This document shows positions 6,533-19,598 of a stretch of 64,000 bases of DNA, piece after piece. Made by a program: the position numbers and the translations under genes. The notes beneath the pieces are model-generated. The model saw only the letters and a list, made by a program, of their open reading frames with translations, did no database searches and was not told the origin of the DNA. The first letter of the stretch is position 1, and the number at the start of each line of letters is the position of its first letter. Source of the stretch: Climacium dendroides. Its lineage: Eukaryota; Streptophyta; Bryopsida; Hypnales; Climaciaceae. The DNA is taken from positions 348,501 through 412,500 of the forward strand of contig CATNNA010000033.1 in NCBI GenBank assembly GCA_950106755.1, written 5' to 3'.

Positions 6533-9500
6533 AGTAGTTTGATCAACCCCTAAAGGACGAACTGAAGGTGCCTTTCTTGGCAACATAGATTTTTTGGGCA
6601 GGTACGTGTGACTGGAGATTTCATTATTTTTCTTAGAAATTTTCACACAGCATGCGGACGAGGAGTATCTTCAAGCCCCCCGATTTTCATAACTTCCGAC
6701 CTCGTGATTAAAGAGTCGTTGCACGATATGTTGTTTTCTTTCCTCAACTCGGGCCGTTTGGGCAGGCCTGGGAAAAACCCTTCTCTTAGAAATTAAAATT
6801 TGAAATTAGTTCTTTGGATTTATATAGGTGAGAAAAAGCTTTGAAATCGATCCATTTTGATTAGTGAGACAAGGGTTACGAGGGTTTACTAGGGTTTTAG
6901 GGTTTTAGGAATTCACTACTCCAAAATAAACTTTGAAGTTCATCATGCAACTCAATTTTCAATATTTTGGTAGGGGAAAAAAAAAAAAAAAAGAAAAAGA
7001 GCATTGGCTGTAGATTGCATATCACAACATAGGGGATTGACATTTATCAATTCAAAAAATAAATTATTAACGATTTAGTATTTCGAACCACTTGCTACTT
7101 CTTTCTACTTCCTATTTTTTCCCACAACGTTGTGCAATTTCAAATGGTTTGAAAATCTCCAAGCATGTAGCCAACTGGACTTGAAACACGAATCCAAAGA
7201 AGCACCACCAATTCGGTCATTTTTCCATGAAAATATGAGCTTGTCAAGAGAAACCGCCCTGTTTTTCGCAGAGTTACAATAATGATTTTTTGGTCAATTC
7301 GAACGCCAATACCTTGCAACCTACACGGCGGAATTCTTTGGAATTTTTTCCACATCTCCTTGAACAAGCTTATTACAAGATCCTACGGTTACGTGGTTCC
7401 AAAAGGGTGTTCTTTTTCAAAATTTGGTACATGTTCTAGAAATGGCAATTTTGGAGCGTTTTTGATGAAAATGTAGCTTGGTCCTTTGGGGGTTAATAAT
7501 GGATCTCAACTTTCCTAACATGGCGATGGAGAGTTTGGAACCGTTTTGGGTTTAGGGGTCTCAAGGGTTTTGGGGTTTCCACGAGTGTTCCAGGGGGTCA
7601 CAAGGGAGGGGGGGGGGGGGGGGGTCCATGCGGGTTCCAGAGGGGTTGAGGGCTTTTCGCGAGGGTTCCAGGGTTTTTTTAGGGGTTCCACGAGGGTTCC
7701 GGGGGGGTTGAGGCCCCCCCCCTCTTGTCAACTATTGGGGTTCCAACGGCACAAAATTTGCCTCTAGGAGTGGGACCGTTTCGTTGTAAGACATAGCCAC
7801 TTTGGCTTCAGCGGTCGGGGGTGTTTGACTTTGCAATTGCAGAACGAATGTGAGGAATTGGAGATTCAACATGACATTTTGGGTTCACTTCTTGTGGAGA
7901 CTCTAACTCCGAAAATGTCTTCGTTTTCGAAACATAAAATTTGGCTTCGAATTCGGACCCTGCATGGAGGGTTCAGGAGATGCTCGACTTTGACGCGCTT
8001 GTCGTTGTTCCGGGTTTAGGGTAGACGAAGAGATTGTGGAGCTCGAATGAGTTGGGTCCATTTCCAAGCCCCAAGTATACATGTGTGTGCGCTTTCGGCG
8101 GTGCAGTGGTTTAGGGTGAGGTCGGTAATTTGCAATTGTTCGTGCTTGTGACATTGGAGTGGAGGACTTTTGTAGTTAGTAAGGGTTCCTTATGGGTCAA
8201 ACCACACTCCAAGGTACCATTGGGATTGCTTTCGTAGGGCAGGGTTCGAGTCGTTTCTTCCACTTTTGGAAGCCCTTCGTTTCTTTGGCGGTGCCATTGT
8301 TTTTTGGAATTGGTGGGTGAATAGGATAGCCATGCATTCCTTGGTTGAGGAGAAGAACAAATTTCACAAGAGAGATCCTTCCACAGGCAAAAATCCCCAA
8401 CGATGAGGCTACCTTTGGTGGTTTTATCATGATAAAGCATTCTAGATAGATATTTGGGTCAAAGCTTTTTTAACTTCTAAAACATAAGACTATGAAGGAG
8501 AATTTTTTGAGATTACATTTCGGACTCAAAATAGTATAATTTTTGAATGAATTTCTTGATTTAGGACAAATTCTTGTTTTATTCTTTAAACGAAATGATA
8601 CATTCAATTTCAAAAGTAGGGGCTAGAGGGCCCTAGATGTAGACAATATATGGACTTTTTGTTTTATCAGAGTCACTGTTTGGATTAGTATTAATACCGA
8701 AAAGGACGTTCCCATGTTTTGACCTCTGAATATTATAGAGAGTGGAAAAATATTCAAATGGTGGAAAAAGATTCTTTTTCTACTTCATCATATGGATATA
8801 GGTACCCATGTTTTTTTCGGATTCAATCACATTGTTATTCATTAGAAATGAGACCCCTTTTTCTACCATTGAAAGTCCTGACCCCTTGACATTTGGAATT
8901 CGGTTGGCACTTTCGTATAGAAGTCTTGATTTATCTATGAATAAGAAAATTTTAGCTTGAACGCGCATCGGAGTACTAGAGGAAAAGGACGAAGGTGACT
9001 AATTTGAATAGATTAGCCACAAATTTAAAAACAATAGCTTGGAAGAAGTTACCTTGGGTATTTCAATGGGTCTGACTTGTTTTGTGGTACATTGGAGTGT
9101 GATTTGACTCGAATGGATGCTCATATAGGAAACAACCCCAAACTCCATATTGGTATCCTCTATGTCGTACTGCACGGACCACATCTAGAGGGTCATGTTT
9201 TGAATTCAGTCAAGATGACTATGGTTTGCAAGTTTTACCCCGGGTTTTCGAAACTCATGTCCCCGGTTCCCGTTGCTGTAGGAGATAGTGGGGCATGGCT
9301 TACCCAAACATTGACATCCGAAAGTTTCTGACGAACAAGTGCGAGGCATCGACAGAAGCCATCGAAAAGAAATGCTCCGATTCTCTGCTCTTGAACATTC
9401 TCGCAGAAGGTCCGTACGGAGACATTGCCCCGGAAGCTAAAGGGGGCACAGTGAAGGCGCACGGGGGGGTGTTGGCCATGACATCGGTAGCCTTGGGAGA

Positions 9501-12500
9501 AATGTTCCGGCAGGGGACCGAAGGAGTTGCATCTTTCCTCCGTTGTGAGTTGGTCCGAGCTGCCTTGGGGTTTTAGGGTTCGGGGTTGTGGGGCCATTGA
9601 GGGTTTAGGGTGGGAGGGATTTTCAGGGTTTAGGGTGGAAGGGTTTTTTAGGGTTCGGGTTTAGGGTTTAGGGTGTATGGCCGATTTGGGGGGGGGGGGG
9701 TCTTAGGGTTTTAGGGTTCGTGGGGTTTTGGGTGTTTTGTTTTTTTCGTTTTTTGGGGGGTTTAGGGTTTAGGGTTCAAGGGACTTGTGACAGGGCATCG
9801 CAAATGGATACTTGGGTCCCGGTTCTTCTATCATCCTGCGTTTAGGACGCGGAACCATTGAGGATTAGGGTTTGAGTGACCGAATTCCAGATCCAAGGTA
9901 GTAGGAGGGTTTAGGGTGCATTGGTAGATCCTTGACGATCGGTTTAAGGGTTTAGGGTTTAGGGTACTGTCACGGAAATAGCGTTTCGTGGGGCCCTTGA
10001 TGTGAATATTGAATACCCTTTTCGGTCCACCCGAATCATCGCTCGGGCTGATTTGAATCCGATCGACAAGGACGCTGACGAATTCAGGGTTTAGGGTATC
10101 GTAGGAAACGGGGAAGGGACCGAATGGTTGCCAGAGAGTCCTTGCTTCCCTATCCCGCCCCGCCTCCCCTTACGGTCCTAGGAATGTACGCACGCATGTT
10201 TTTTTTTGGATCCAATGACGTCATTATTCATTCATTTGGAGATTAGGCCCCTCCTCTACCACTGGGAAGCCTGACAGGCTGCCATGTGACCCCAAGTTGG
10301 GATTTAGGTGCAGAAGGGTTTTGATCTTGGAAGATACGAAGAGGAAAACAAGATCGGGCTTGAACGGGTCTCGGAGCACGAGTAGAGAAGGACCGGAACG
10401 ACCGAATGGGTTGAGGGTTTCAAAAGAGAGCCACTGTACAGAAGTTGCGCCGTAGATCTATTTCGGGCAAAAGGGCCTCCGGTCGCGGTCATCGATGGTT
10501 TCTTGCCTTTTTCGCTAGCTCAGGGGACTGCGCCCCGGCGACGGCCCAAGGATCGAACCCTCGTCGCCGGACACCGGATCCTGAGACAGTTAACCGTGGG
10601 CGCCACCGAGGCCCGACGGCCGGAGGCGTCCGTCCCACGGGTGCGATGGTATTAGTACGGCTTGGACTCCCACAGAGCCCGCGATGTGCTCCCGTTGAAT
10701 TGGTGCTCTGGGCGTCGATCCGGGACCGCGGCTGCTTCCGTACACACACCCACACCCACACCCCTTCCATATACGTGGTGGTCATCGGCACGAGAACAGC
10801 TTGGAGGACGCCTTTTGTTCGAAGGGTATCGAATTCAAAAGGACCGAACAACCAGCCAACTAGGGAAGACGAGACGAAAAGAAGAATGAAACGTAGGAAA
10901 AATTGCATTGCACTATATGTTTTAGAAAAACAACAACTGGCAATCCATAGGGAGGATTGAAACCCCCATCCGTGGTTTGTAAAACTGCATAGGAGAAGTT
11001 CCCTCCCGCGTTGAGCCCCATCGAAAGGTACCATTGGGATTCCTGTCCTCGTCCCACCTGGTCCCTATCCAAACCAAAGACAGTGGAAGGCGCTTCCCAG
11101 CCTCCTGCGTACCCAAGACTCAGGACCTGGTCGTTTCGCGACGGCTACCCAACCCATTGAACCCATTGAACCCAACCCGACCCAATAGCACGTGCATACG
11201 CTCGACGACGATCTGCATCAACCCCTGCGCACTTGCGACGCGACACCGTCCCCCGTGGCGCGCCGTCGGGGAGCCCTGGCCCCGAGCGGCCCCCTGGGCT
11301 CCTCCGTCCGGGGAGCCGCATGGGCGGGCCTCCGATGGCGGTCGATGATGGCGCGGCCGACGTTGAGGAGTAGGAATGCGGCGGCAGCGATGGCGAGGAC
11401 GGCGAAGACGGTGGTGTTCCCCAACAACGTCACGACGGAGGGCAGGGACTCCGGACCGTGGCCCCTCGGACCCGGCATGGCGATCAATCCCGACGCCCAA
11501 TCCCCGTGCAGGCACCGCCAATGCGGGACGGATCTCTCGTGCGGTCCTCCCGTGTCGATCGACCGCAGGGACCACGAACGGACTCCCGACCGCACTGCGG
11601 ACTCGAGCCTTCCCTGGCGTTTAGGTTGTGCGAGTGCGCGGATGGAGCCACCGCGCTGGCCATGCCCCCCCCTCCCCCCCGGATGGGAGAGGGTTCAGGG
11701 TTATCGATGCGGCGATGGCACGGGCGCGCGGCCGTCATGGGCTGCGTGATTCGAGGATGCGCAGGAGGAGCCTTCTCTTCAACATTGCCTCTTGACGGCG
11801 TCCGGTGGTCCCGCGGAGTAGCTTCGCAGGGAAGCTTCTTCCCGTAGTAGCTTCGCACGTTATTTTACTTCTTCCTGTGGTAGCTCCTCCCCGTAGTAGC
11901 TGCGCGCATTTACTTCTTCCTGTGGTAGCTTCGCGCAGAAGCTTCGTCCTGTGGTGGCTTCGAGCGGAAGCTTCTTCCCGTGGTAGCTTCGAGCAGAAGC
12001 CTCTTCCCGTGGTGGCTTCGAGCGGAAGCTTCTTCCTGTGGTAGCTTCGAGCGGAAGCCTCTTCCTGTGGTAGCTTCGAGCGGAAGCCTCTTCCCGCGGT
12101 GCAAGGAACCTCCCTCCCTCCCTCCCTCCCTCCCATCCACCCGTTTCTTGTATTATTTTTGGATGGTCCCTCCAATCTTGCGGTGCACCGAAAAGGAAGG
12201 AGCATGGAACACGCGTTTCTCTTCCTTTCCTGACGTGTTTTTCGAAGTACCAATGTCTTTTGTCTTTCTACTATTCTACGTAGCCAGTACGTCTCACGCT
12301 CGAATCGGTGTGCGACGGTTTAGGGTCGGAGTGAGTTGAGCGGGTGTGATTTGGAGCCCCTGCCTTTGTTGGGGTTGGATGGAAGTGGAGTTGTGGTTTA
12401 GGGTGCGTTTCGGAAAGCCTGTTCCATAGCCACCTCCTCCTATTGGCATTCCGGTTTTACTTTGTGAAGAAGATGAATTCCTCATCGCTTCCTGAAATCA

Positions 12501-13065
12501 TGGAGCGTTTCTCCCCTGTTGTCGTTTTCCCCGGTTATGGGGAAACGAACGAACCCCCGACCGTCCCCCCTTGGGTTCCGGGCCAAGCATGTTGTTCCTC
12601 TTGTCGTCTTCCTCACTACTTCCCCGCCGACTGATTCGGCTCCTCGAATGAGCCCAGTGCCAGTTTCCATTTTATTATCCTTGACCAACTAACTTCTATT
12701 GCCGCCTCGGTCTTCCCACCTTCCGCAATCGCATTGAAAGGGTCTCAGGAAAAAATAAAAAGTCGTACACTTTGACTTCTTTTGGGGGTATGTGCCAGTC
12801 GATTGGGTAGAGCGAAGTACCCTCTCTACGTTTTTGCATTATGCCATCCAAACCCACGTGCATCGCAAGGTTTAATTAACTCTCGAAAGTACTTCAAAAA
12901 GACGGTGAACAATAAAGTGCGCCGCCTGCAGCAATTCATAACTCCCGTGTAATACTACTCTGGCACGTACGAATGCTTTTGTTCCCTGGATTGTAGTATA
13001 CTTTATGTGGGAGCGCGCTTGCTTTGTGATTTTTGAAGTACTAGCAATCATCTATGGGAGGTGAA
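6533..13065 (+). repeat. Array unit 2 (6533 bp)
   Basis: Full-length unit. Diagnostic states in unit-1 numbering are C at 231, A at 456 (giving an uninterrupted A16 run), G17 at 7608-7624, G at 4005 and G at 6251. Unit 5 has the same state at all of these sites. Confidence 0.97.
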
Positions 13066-16000
13066 AGTAGTTTGATCAACCCCTAAAGGACGAACTGAAG
13101 GTGCCTTTCTTGGCAACATAGATTTTTTGGGCAGGTACGTGTGACTGGAGATTTCATTATTTTTCTTAGAAATTTTCACACAGCATGCGGACGAGGAGTA
13201 TCTTCAAGCCCCCCGATTTTCATAACTTCCGACCTCGTGATTAAAGAGTCGTTGCACGATATGTTGTTTTCTTTCCTCAACTCGGGCCGTTTGGGTAGGC
13301 CTGGGAAAAACCCTTCTCTTAGAAATTAAAATTTGAAATTAGTTCTTTGGATTTATATAGGTGAGAAAAAGCTTTGAAATCGATCCATTTTGATTAGTGA
13401 GACAAGGGTTACGAGGGTTTACTAGGGTTTTAGGGTTTTAGGAATTCACTACTCCAAAATAAACTTTGAAGTTCATCATGCAACTCAATTTTCAATATTT
13501 TGGTAGGGGAAAAAAAAAAAGAAAAGAAAAAGAGCATTGGCTGTAGATTGCATATCACAACATAGGGGATTGACATTTATCAATTCAAAAAATAAATTAT
13601 TAACGATTTAGTATTTCGAACCACTTGCTACTTCTTTCTACTTCCTATTTTTTCCCACAACGTTGTGCAATTTCAAATGGTTTGAAAATCTCCAAGCATG
13701 TAGCCAACTGGACTTGAAACACGAATCCAAAGAAGCACCACCAATTCGGTCATTTTTCCATGAAAATATGAGCTTGTCAAGAGAAACCGCCCTGTTTTTC
13801 GCAGAGTTACAATAATGATTTTTTGGTCAATTCGAACGCCAATACCTTGCAACCTACACGGCGGAATTCTTTGGAATTTTTTCCACATCTCCTTGAACAA
13901 GCTTATTACAAGATCCTACGGTTACGTGGTTCCAAAAGGGTGTTCTTTTTCAAAATTTGGTACATGTTCTAGAAATGGCAATTTTGGAGCGTTTTTGATG
14001 AAAATGTAGCTTGGTCCTTTGGGGGTTAATAATGGATCTCAACTTTCCTAACATGGCGATGGAGAGTTTGGAACCGTTTTGGGTTTAGGGGTCTCAAGGG
14101 TTTTGGGGTTTCCACGAGTGTTCCAGGGGGTCACAAGGGAGGGGGGGGGGGGGGGGGTCCATGCGGGTTCCAGAGGGGTTGAGGGCTTTTCGCGAGGGTT
14201 CCAGGGTTTTTTTAGGGGTTCCACGAGGGTTCCGGGGGGGTTGAGGCCCCCCCCCTCTTGTCAACTATTGGGGTTCCAACGGCACAAAATTTGCCTCTAG
14301 GAGTGGGACCGTTTCGTTGTAAGACATAGCCACTTTGGCTTCAGCGGTCGGGGGTGTTTGACTTTGCAATTGCAGAACGAATGTGAGGAATTGGAGATTC
14401 AACATGACATTTTGGGTTCACTTCTTGTGGAGACTCTAACTCCGAAAATGTCTTCGTTTTCGAAACATAAAATTTGGCTTCGAATTCGGACCCTGCATGG
14501 AGGGTTCAGGAGATGCTCGACTTTGACGCGCTTGTCGTTGTTCCGGGTTTAGGGTAGACGAAGAGATTGTGGAGCTCGAATGAGTTGGGTCCATTTCCAA
14601 GCCCCAAGTATACATGTGTGTGCGCTTTCGGCGGTGCAGTGGTTTAGGGTGAGGTCGGTAATTTGCAATTGTTCGTGCTTGTGACATTGGAGTGGAGGAC
14701 TTTTGTAGTTAGTAAGGGTTCCTTATGGGTCAAACCACACTCCAAGGTACCATTGGGATTGCTTTCGTAGGGCAGGGTTCGAGTCGTTTCTTCCACTTTT
14801 GGAAGCCCTTCGTTTCTTTGGCGGTGCCATTGTTTTTTGGAATTGGTGGGTGAATAGGATAGCCATGCATTCCTTGGTTGAGGAGAAGAACAAATTTCAC
14901 AAGAGAGATCCTTCCACAGGCAAAAATCCCCAACGATGAGGCTACCTTTGGTGGTTTTATCATGATAAAGCATTCTAGATAGATATTTGGGTCAAAGCTT
15001 TTTTAACTTCTAAAACATAAGACTATGAAGGAGAATTTTTTGAGATTACATTTCGGACTCAAAATAGTATAATTTTTGAATGAATTTCTTGATTTAGGAC
15101 AAATTCTTGTTTTATTCTTTAAACGAAATGATACATTCAATTTCAAAAGTAGGGGCTAGAGGGCCCTAGATGTAGACAATATATGGACTTTTTGTTTTAT
15201 CAGAGTCACTGTTTGGATTAGTATTAATACCGAAAAGGACGTTCCCATGTTTTGACCTCTGAATATTATAGAGAGTGGAAAAATATTCAAATGGTGGAAA
15301 AAGATTCTTTTTCTACTTCATCATATGGATATAGGTACCCATGTTTTTTTCGGATTCAATCACATTGTTATTCATTAGAAATGAGACCCCTTTTTCTACC
15401 ATTGAAAGTCCTGACCCCTTGACATTTGGAATTCGGTTGGCACTTTCGTATAGAAGTCTTGATTTATCTATGAATAAGAAAATTTTAGCTTGAACGCGCA
15501 TCGGAGTACTAGAGGAAAAGGACGAAGGTGACTAATTTGAATAGATTAGCCACAAATTTAAAAACAATAGCTTGGAAGAAGTTACCTTGGGTATTTCAAT
15601 GGGTCTGACTTGTTTTGTGGTACATTGGAGTGTGATTTGACTCGAATGGATGCTCATATAGGAAACAACCCCAAACTCCATATTGGTATCCTCTATGTCG
15701 TACTGCACGGACCACATCTAGAGGGTCATGTTTTGAATTCAGTCAAGATGACTATGGTTTGCAAGTTTTACCCCGGGTTTTCGAAACTCATGTCCCCGGT
15801 TCCCGTTGCTGTAGGAGATAGTGGGGCATGGCTTACCCAAACATTGACATCCGAAAGTTTCTGACGAACAAGTGCGAGGCATCGACAGAAGCCATCGAAA
15901 AGAAATGCTCCGATTCTCTGCTCTTGAACATTCTCGCAGAAGGTCCGTACGGAGACATTGCCCCGGAAGCTAAAGGGGGCACAGTGAAGGCGCACGGGGG

Positions 16001-19000
16001 GGTGTTGGCCATGACATCGGTAGCCTTGGGAGAAATGTTCCGGCAGGGGACCGAAGGAGTTGCATCTTTCCTCCGTTGTGAGTTGGTCCGAGCTGCCTTG
16101 GGGTTTTAGGGTTCGGGGTTGTGGGGCCATTGAGGGTTTAGGGTGGGAGGGATTTTCAGGGTTTAGGGTGGAAGGGTTTTTTAGGGTTCGGGTTTAGGGT
16201 TTAGGGTGTATGGCCGATTTGGGGGGGGGGGGGTCTTAGGGTTTTAGGGTTCGTGGGGTTTTGGGTGTTTTGTTTTTTTCGTTTTTTGGGGGGTTTAGGG
16301 TTTAGGGTTCAAGGGACTTGTGACAGGGCATCGCAAATGGATACTTGGGTCCCGGTTCTTCTATCATCCTGCGTTTAGGACGCGGAACCATTGAGGATTA
16401 GGGTTTGAGTGACCGAATTCCAGATCCAAGGTAGTAGGAGGGTTTAGGGTGCATTGGTAGATCCTTGACGATCGGTTTAAGGGTTTAGGGTTTAGGGTAC
16501 TGTCACGGAAATAGCGTTTCGTGGGGCCCTTGATGTGAATATTGAATACCCTTTTCGGTCCACCCGAATCATCGCTCGGGCTGATTTGAATCCGATCGAC
16601 AAGGACGCTGACGAATTCAGGGTTTAGGGTATCGTAGGAAACGGGGAAGGGACCGAATGGTTGCCAGAGAGTCCTTGCTTCCCTATCCCGCCCCGCCTCC
16701 CCTTACGGTCCTAGGAATGTACGCACGCATGTTTTTTTTTGGATCCAATGACGTCATTATTCATTCATTTGGAGATTAGGCCCCTCCTCTACCACTGGGA
16801 AGCCTGACAGGCTGCCATGTGACCCCAAGTTGGGATTTAGGTGCAGAAGGGTTTTGATCTTGGAAGATACGAAGAGGAAAACAAGATCGGGCTTGAACGG
16901 GTCTCGGAGCACGAGTAGAGAAGGACCGGAACGACCGAATGGGTTGAGGGTTTCAAAAGAGAGCCACTGTACAGAAGTTGCGCCGTAGATCTATTTCGGG
17001 CAAAAGGGCCTCCGGTCGCGGTCATCGATGGTTTCTTGCCTTTTTCGCTAGCTCAGGGGACTGCGCCCCGACGACGGCCCAAGGATCGAACCCTCGTCGC
17101 CGGACACCGGATCCTGAGACAGTTAACCGTGGGCGCCACCGAGGCCCGACGGCCGGAGGCGTCCGTCCCACGGGTGCGATGGTATTAGTACGGCTTGGAC
17201 TCCCACAGAGCCCGCGATGTGCTCCCGTTGAATTGGTGCTCTGGGCGTCGATCCGGGACCGCGGCTGCTTCCGTACACACACCCACACCCACACCCCTTC
17301 CATATACGTGGTGGTCATCGGCACGAGAACAGCTTGGAGGACGCCTTTTGTTCGAAGGGTATCGAATTCAAAAGGACCGAACAACCAGCCAACTAGGGAA
17401 GACGAGACGAAAAGAAGAATGAAACGTAGGAAAAATTGCATTGCACTATATGTTTTAGAAAAACAACAACTGGCAATCCATAGGGAGGATTGAAACCCCC
17501 ATCCGTGGTTTGTAAAACTGCATAGGAGAAGTTCCCTCCCGCGTTGAGCCCCATCGAAAGGTACCATTGGGATTCCTGTCCTCGTCCCACCTGGTCCCTA
17601 TCCAAACCAAAGACAGTGGAAGGCGCTTCCCAGCCTCCTGCGTACCCAAGACTCAGGACCTGGTCGTTTCGCGACGGCTACCCAACCCATTGAACCCATT
17701 GAACCCAACCCGACCCAATAGCACGTGCATACGCTCGACGACGATCTGCATCAACCCCTGCGCACTTGCGACGCGACACCGTCCCCCGTGGCGCGCCGTC
17801 GGGGAGCCCTGGCCCCGAGCGGCCCCCTGGGCTCCTCCGTCCGGGGAGCCGCATGGGCGGGCCTCCGATGGCGGTCGATGATGGCGCGGCCGACGTTGAG
17901 GAGTAGGAATGCGGCGGCAGCGATGGCGAGGACGGCGAAGACGGTGGTGTTCCCCAACAACGTCACGACGGAGGGCAGGGACTCCGGACCGTGGCCCCTC
18001 GGACCCGGCATGGCGATCAATCCCGACGCCCAATCCCCGTGCAGGCACCGCCAATGCGGGACGGATCTCTCGTGCGGTCCTCCCGTGTCGATCGACCGCA
18101 GGGACCACGAACGGACTCCCGACCGCACTGCGGACTCGAGCCTTCCCTGGCGTTTAGGTTGTGCGAGTGCGCGGATGGAGCCACCGCGCTGGCCATGCCC
18201 CCCCCTCCCCCCCGGATGGGAGAGGGTTCAGGGTTATCGATGCGGCGATGGCACGGGCGCGCGGCCGTCATGGGCTGCGTGATTCGAGGATGCGCAGGAG
18301 GAGCCTTCTCTTCAACATTGCCTCTTGACGGCGTCCGGTGGTCCCGCGGAGTAGCTTCGCAGGGAAGCTTCTTCCCGTAGTAGCTTCGCACGTTATTTTA
18401 CTTCTTCCTGTGGTAGCTCCTCCCCGTAGTAGCTGCGCGCATTTACTTCTTCCTGTGGTAGCTTCGCGCAGAAGCTTCGTCCTGTGGTGGCTTCGAGCGG
18501 AAGCTTCTTCCCGTGGTAGCTTCGAGCAGAAGCCTCTTCCCGTGGTGGCTTCGAGCGGAAGCTTCTTCCTGTGGTAGCTTCGAGCGGAAGCCTCTTCCTG
18601 TGGTAGCTTCGAGCGGAAGCCTCTTCCCGCGGTGCAAGGAACCTCCCTCCCTCCCTCCCTCCCTCCCATCCACCCGTTTCTTGTATTATTTTTGGATGGT
18701 CCCTCCAATCTTGCGGTGCACCGAAAAGGAAGGAGCATGGAACACGCGTTTCTCTTCCTTTCCTGACGTGTTTTTCGAAGTACCAATGTCTTTTGTCTTT
18801 CTACTATTCTACGTAGCCAGTACGTCTCACGCTCGAATCGGTGTGCGACGGTTTAGGGTCGGAGTGAGTTGAGCGGGTGTGATTTGGAGCCCCTGCCTTT
18901 GTTGGGGTTGGATGGAAGTGGAGTTGTGGTTTAGGGTGCGTTTCGGAAAGCCTGTTCCATAGCCACCTCCTCCTATTGGCATTCCGGTTTTACTTTGTGA

Positions 19001-19598
19001 AGAAGATGAATTCCTCATCGCTTCCTGAAATCATGGAGCGTTTCTCCCCTGTTGTCGTTTTCCCCGGTTATGGGGAAACGAACGAACCCCCGACCGTCCC
19101 CCCTTGGGTTCCGGGCCAAGCATGTTGTTCCTCTTGTCGTCTTCCTCACTACTTCCCCGCCGACTGATTCGGCTCCTCGAATGAGCCCAGTGCCAGTTTC
19201 CATTTTATTATCCTTGACCAACTAACTTCTATTGCCGCCTCGGTCTTCCCACCTTCCGCAATCGCATTGAAAGGGTCTCAGGAAAAAATAAAAAGTCGTA
19301 CACTTTGACTTCTTTTGGGGGTATGTGCCAGTCGATTGGGTAGAGCGAAGTACCCTCTCTACGTTTTTGCATTATGCCATCCAAACCCACGTGCATCGCA
19401 AGGTTTAATTAACTCTCGAAAGTACTTCAAAAAGACGGTGAACAATAAAGTGCGCCGCCTGCAGCAATTCATAACTCCCGTGTAATACTACTCTGGCACG
19501 TACGAATGCTTTTGTTCCCTGGATTGTAGTATACTTTATGTGGGAGCGCGCTTGCTTTGTGATTTTTGAAGTACTAGCAATCATCTATGGGAGGTGAA
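13066..19598 (+). repeat. Array unit 3 (6533 bp)
   Basis: Full-length unit. Diagnostic states are T at 231, G at 456, G17 at 14141-14157, A at 4005 and G at 6251. It matches units 6 and 9 at four of these five sites or more. Confidence 0.97.
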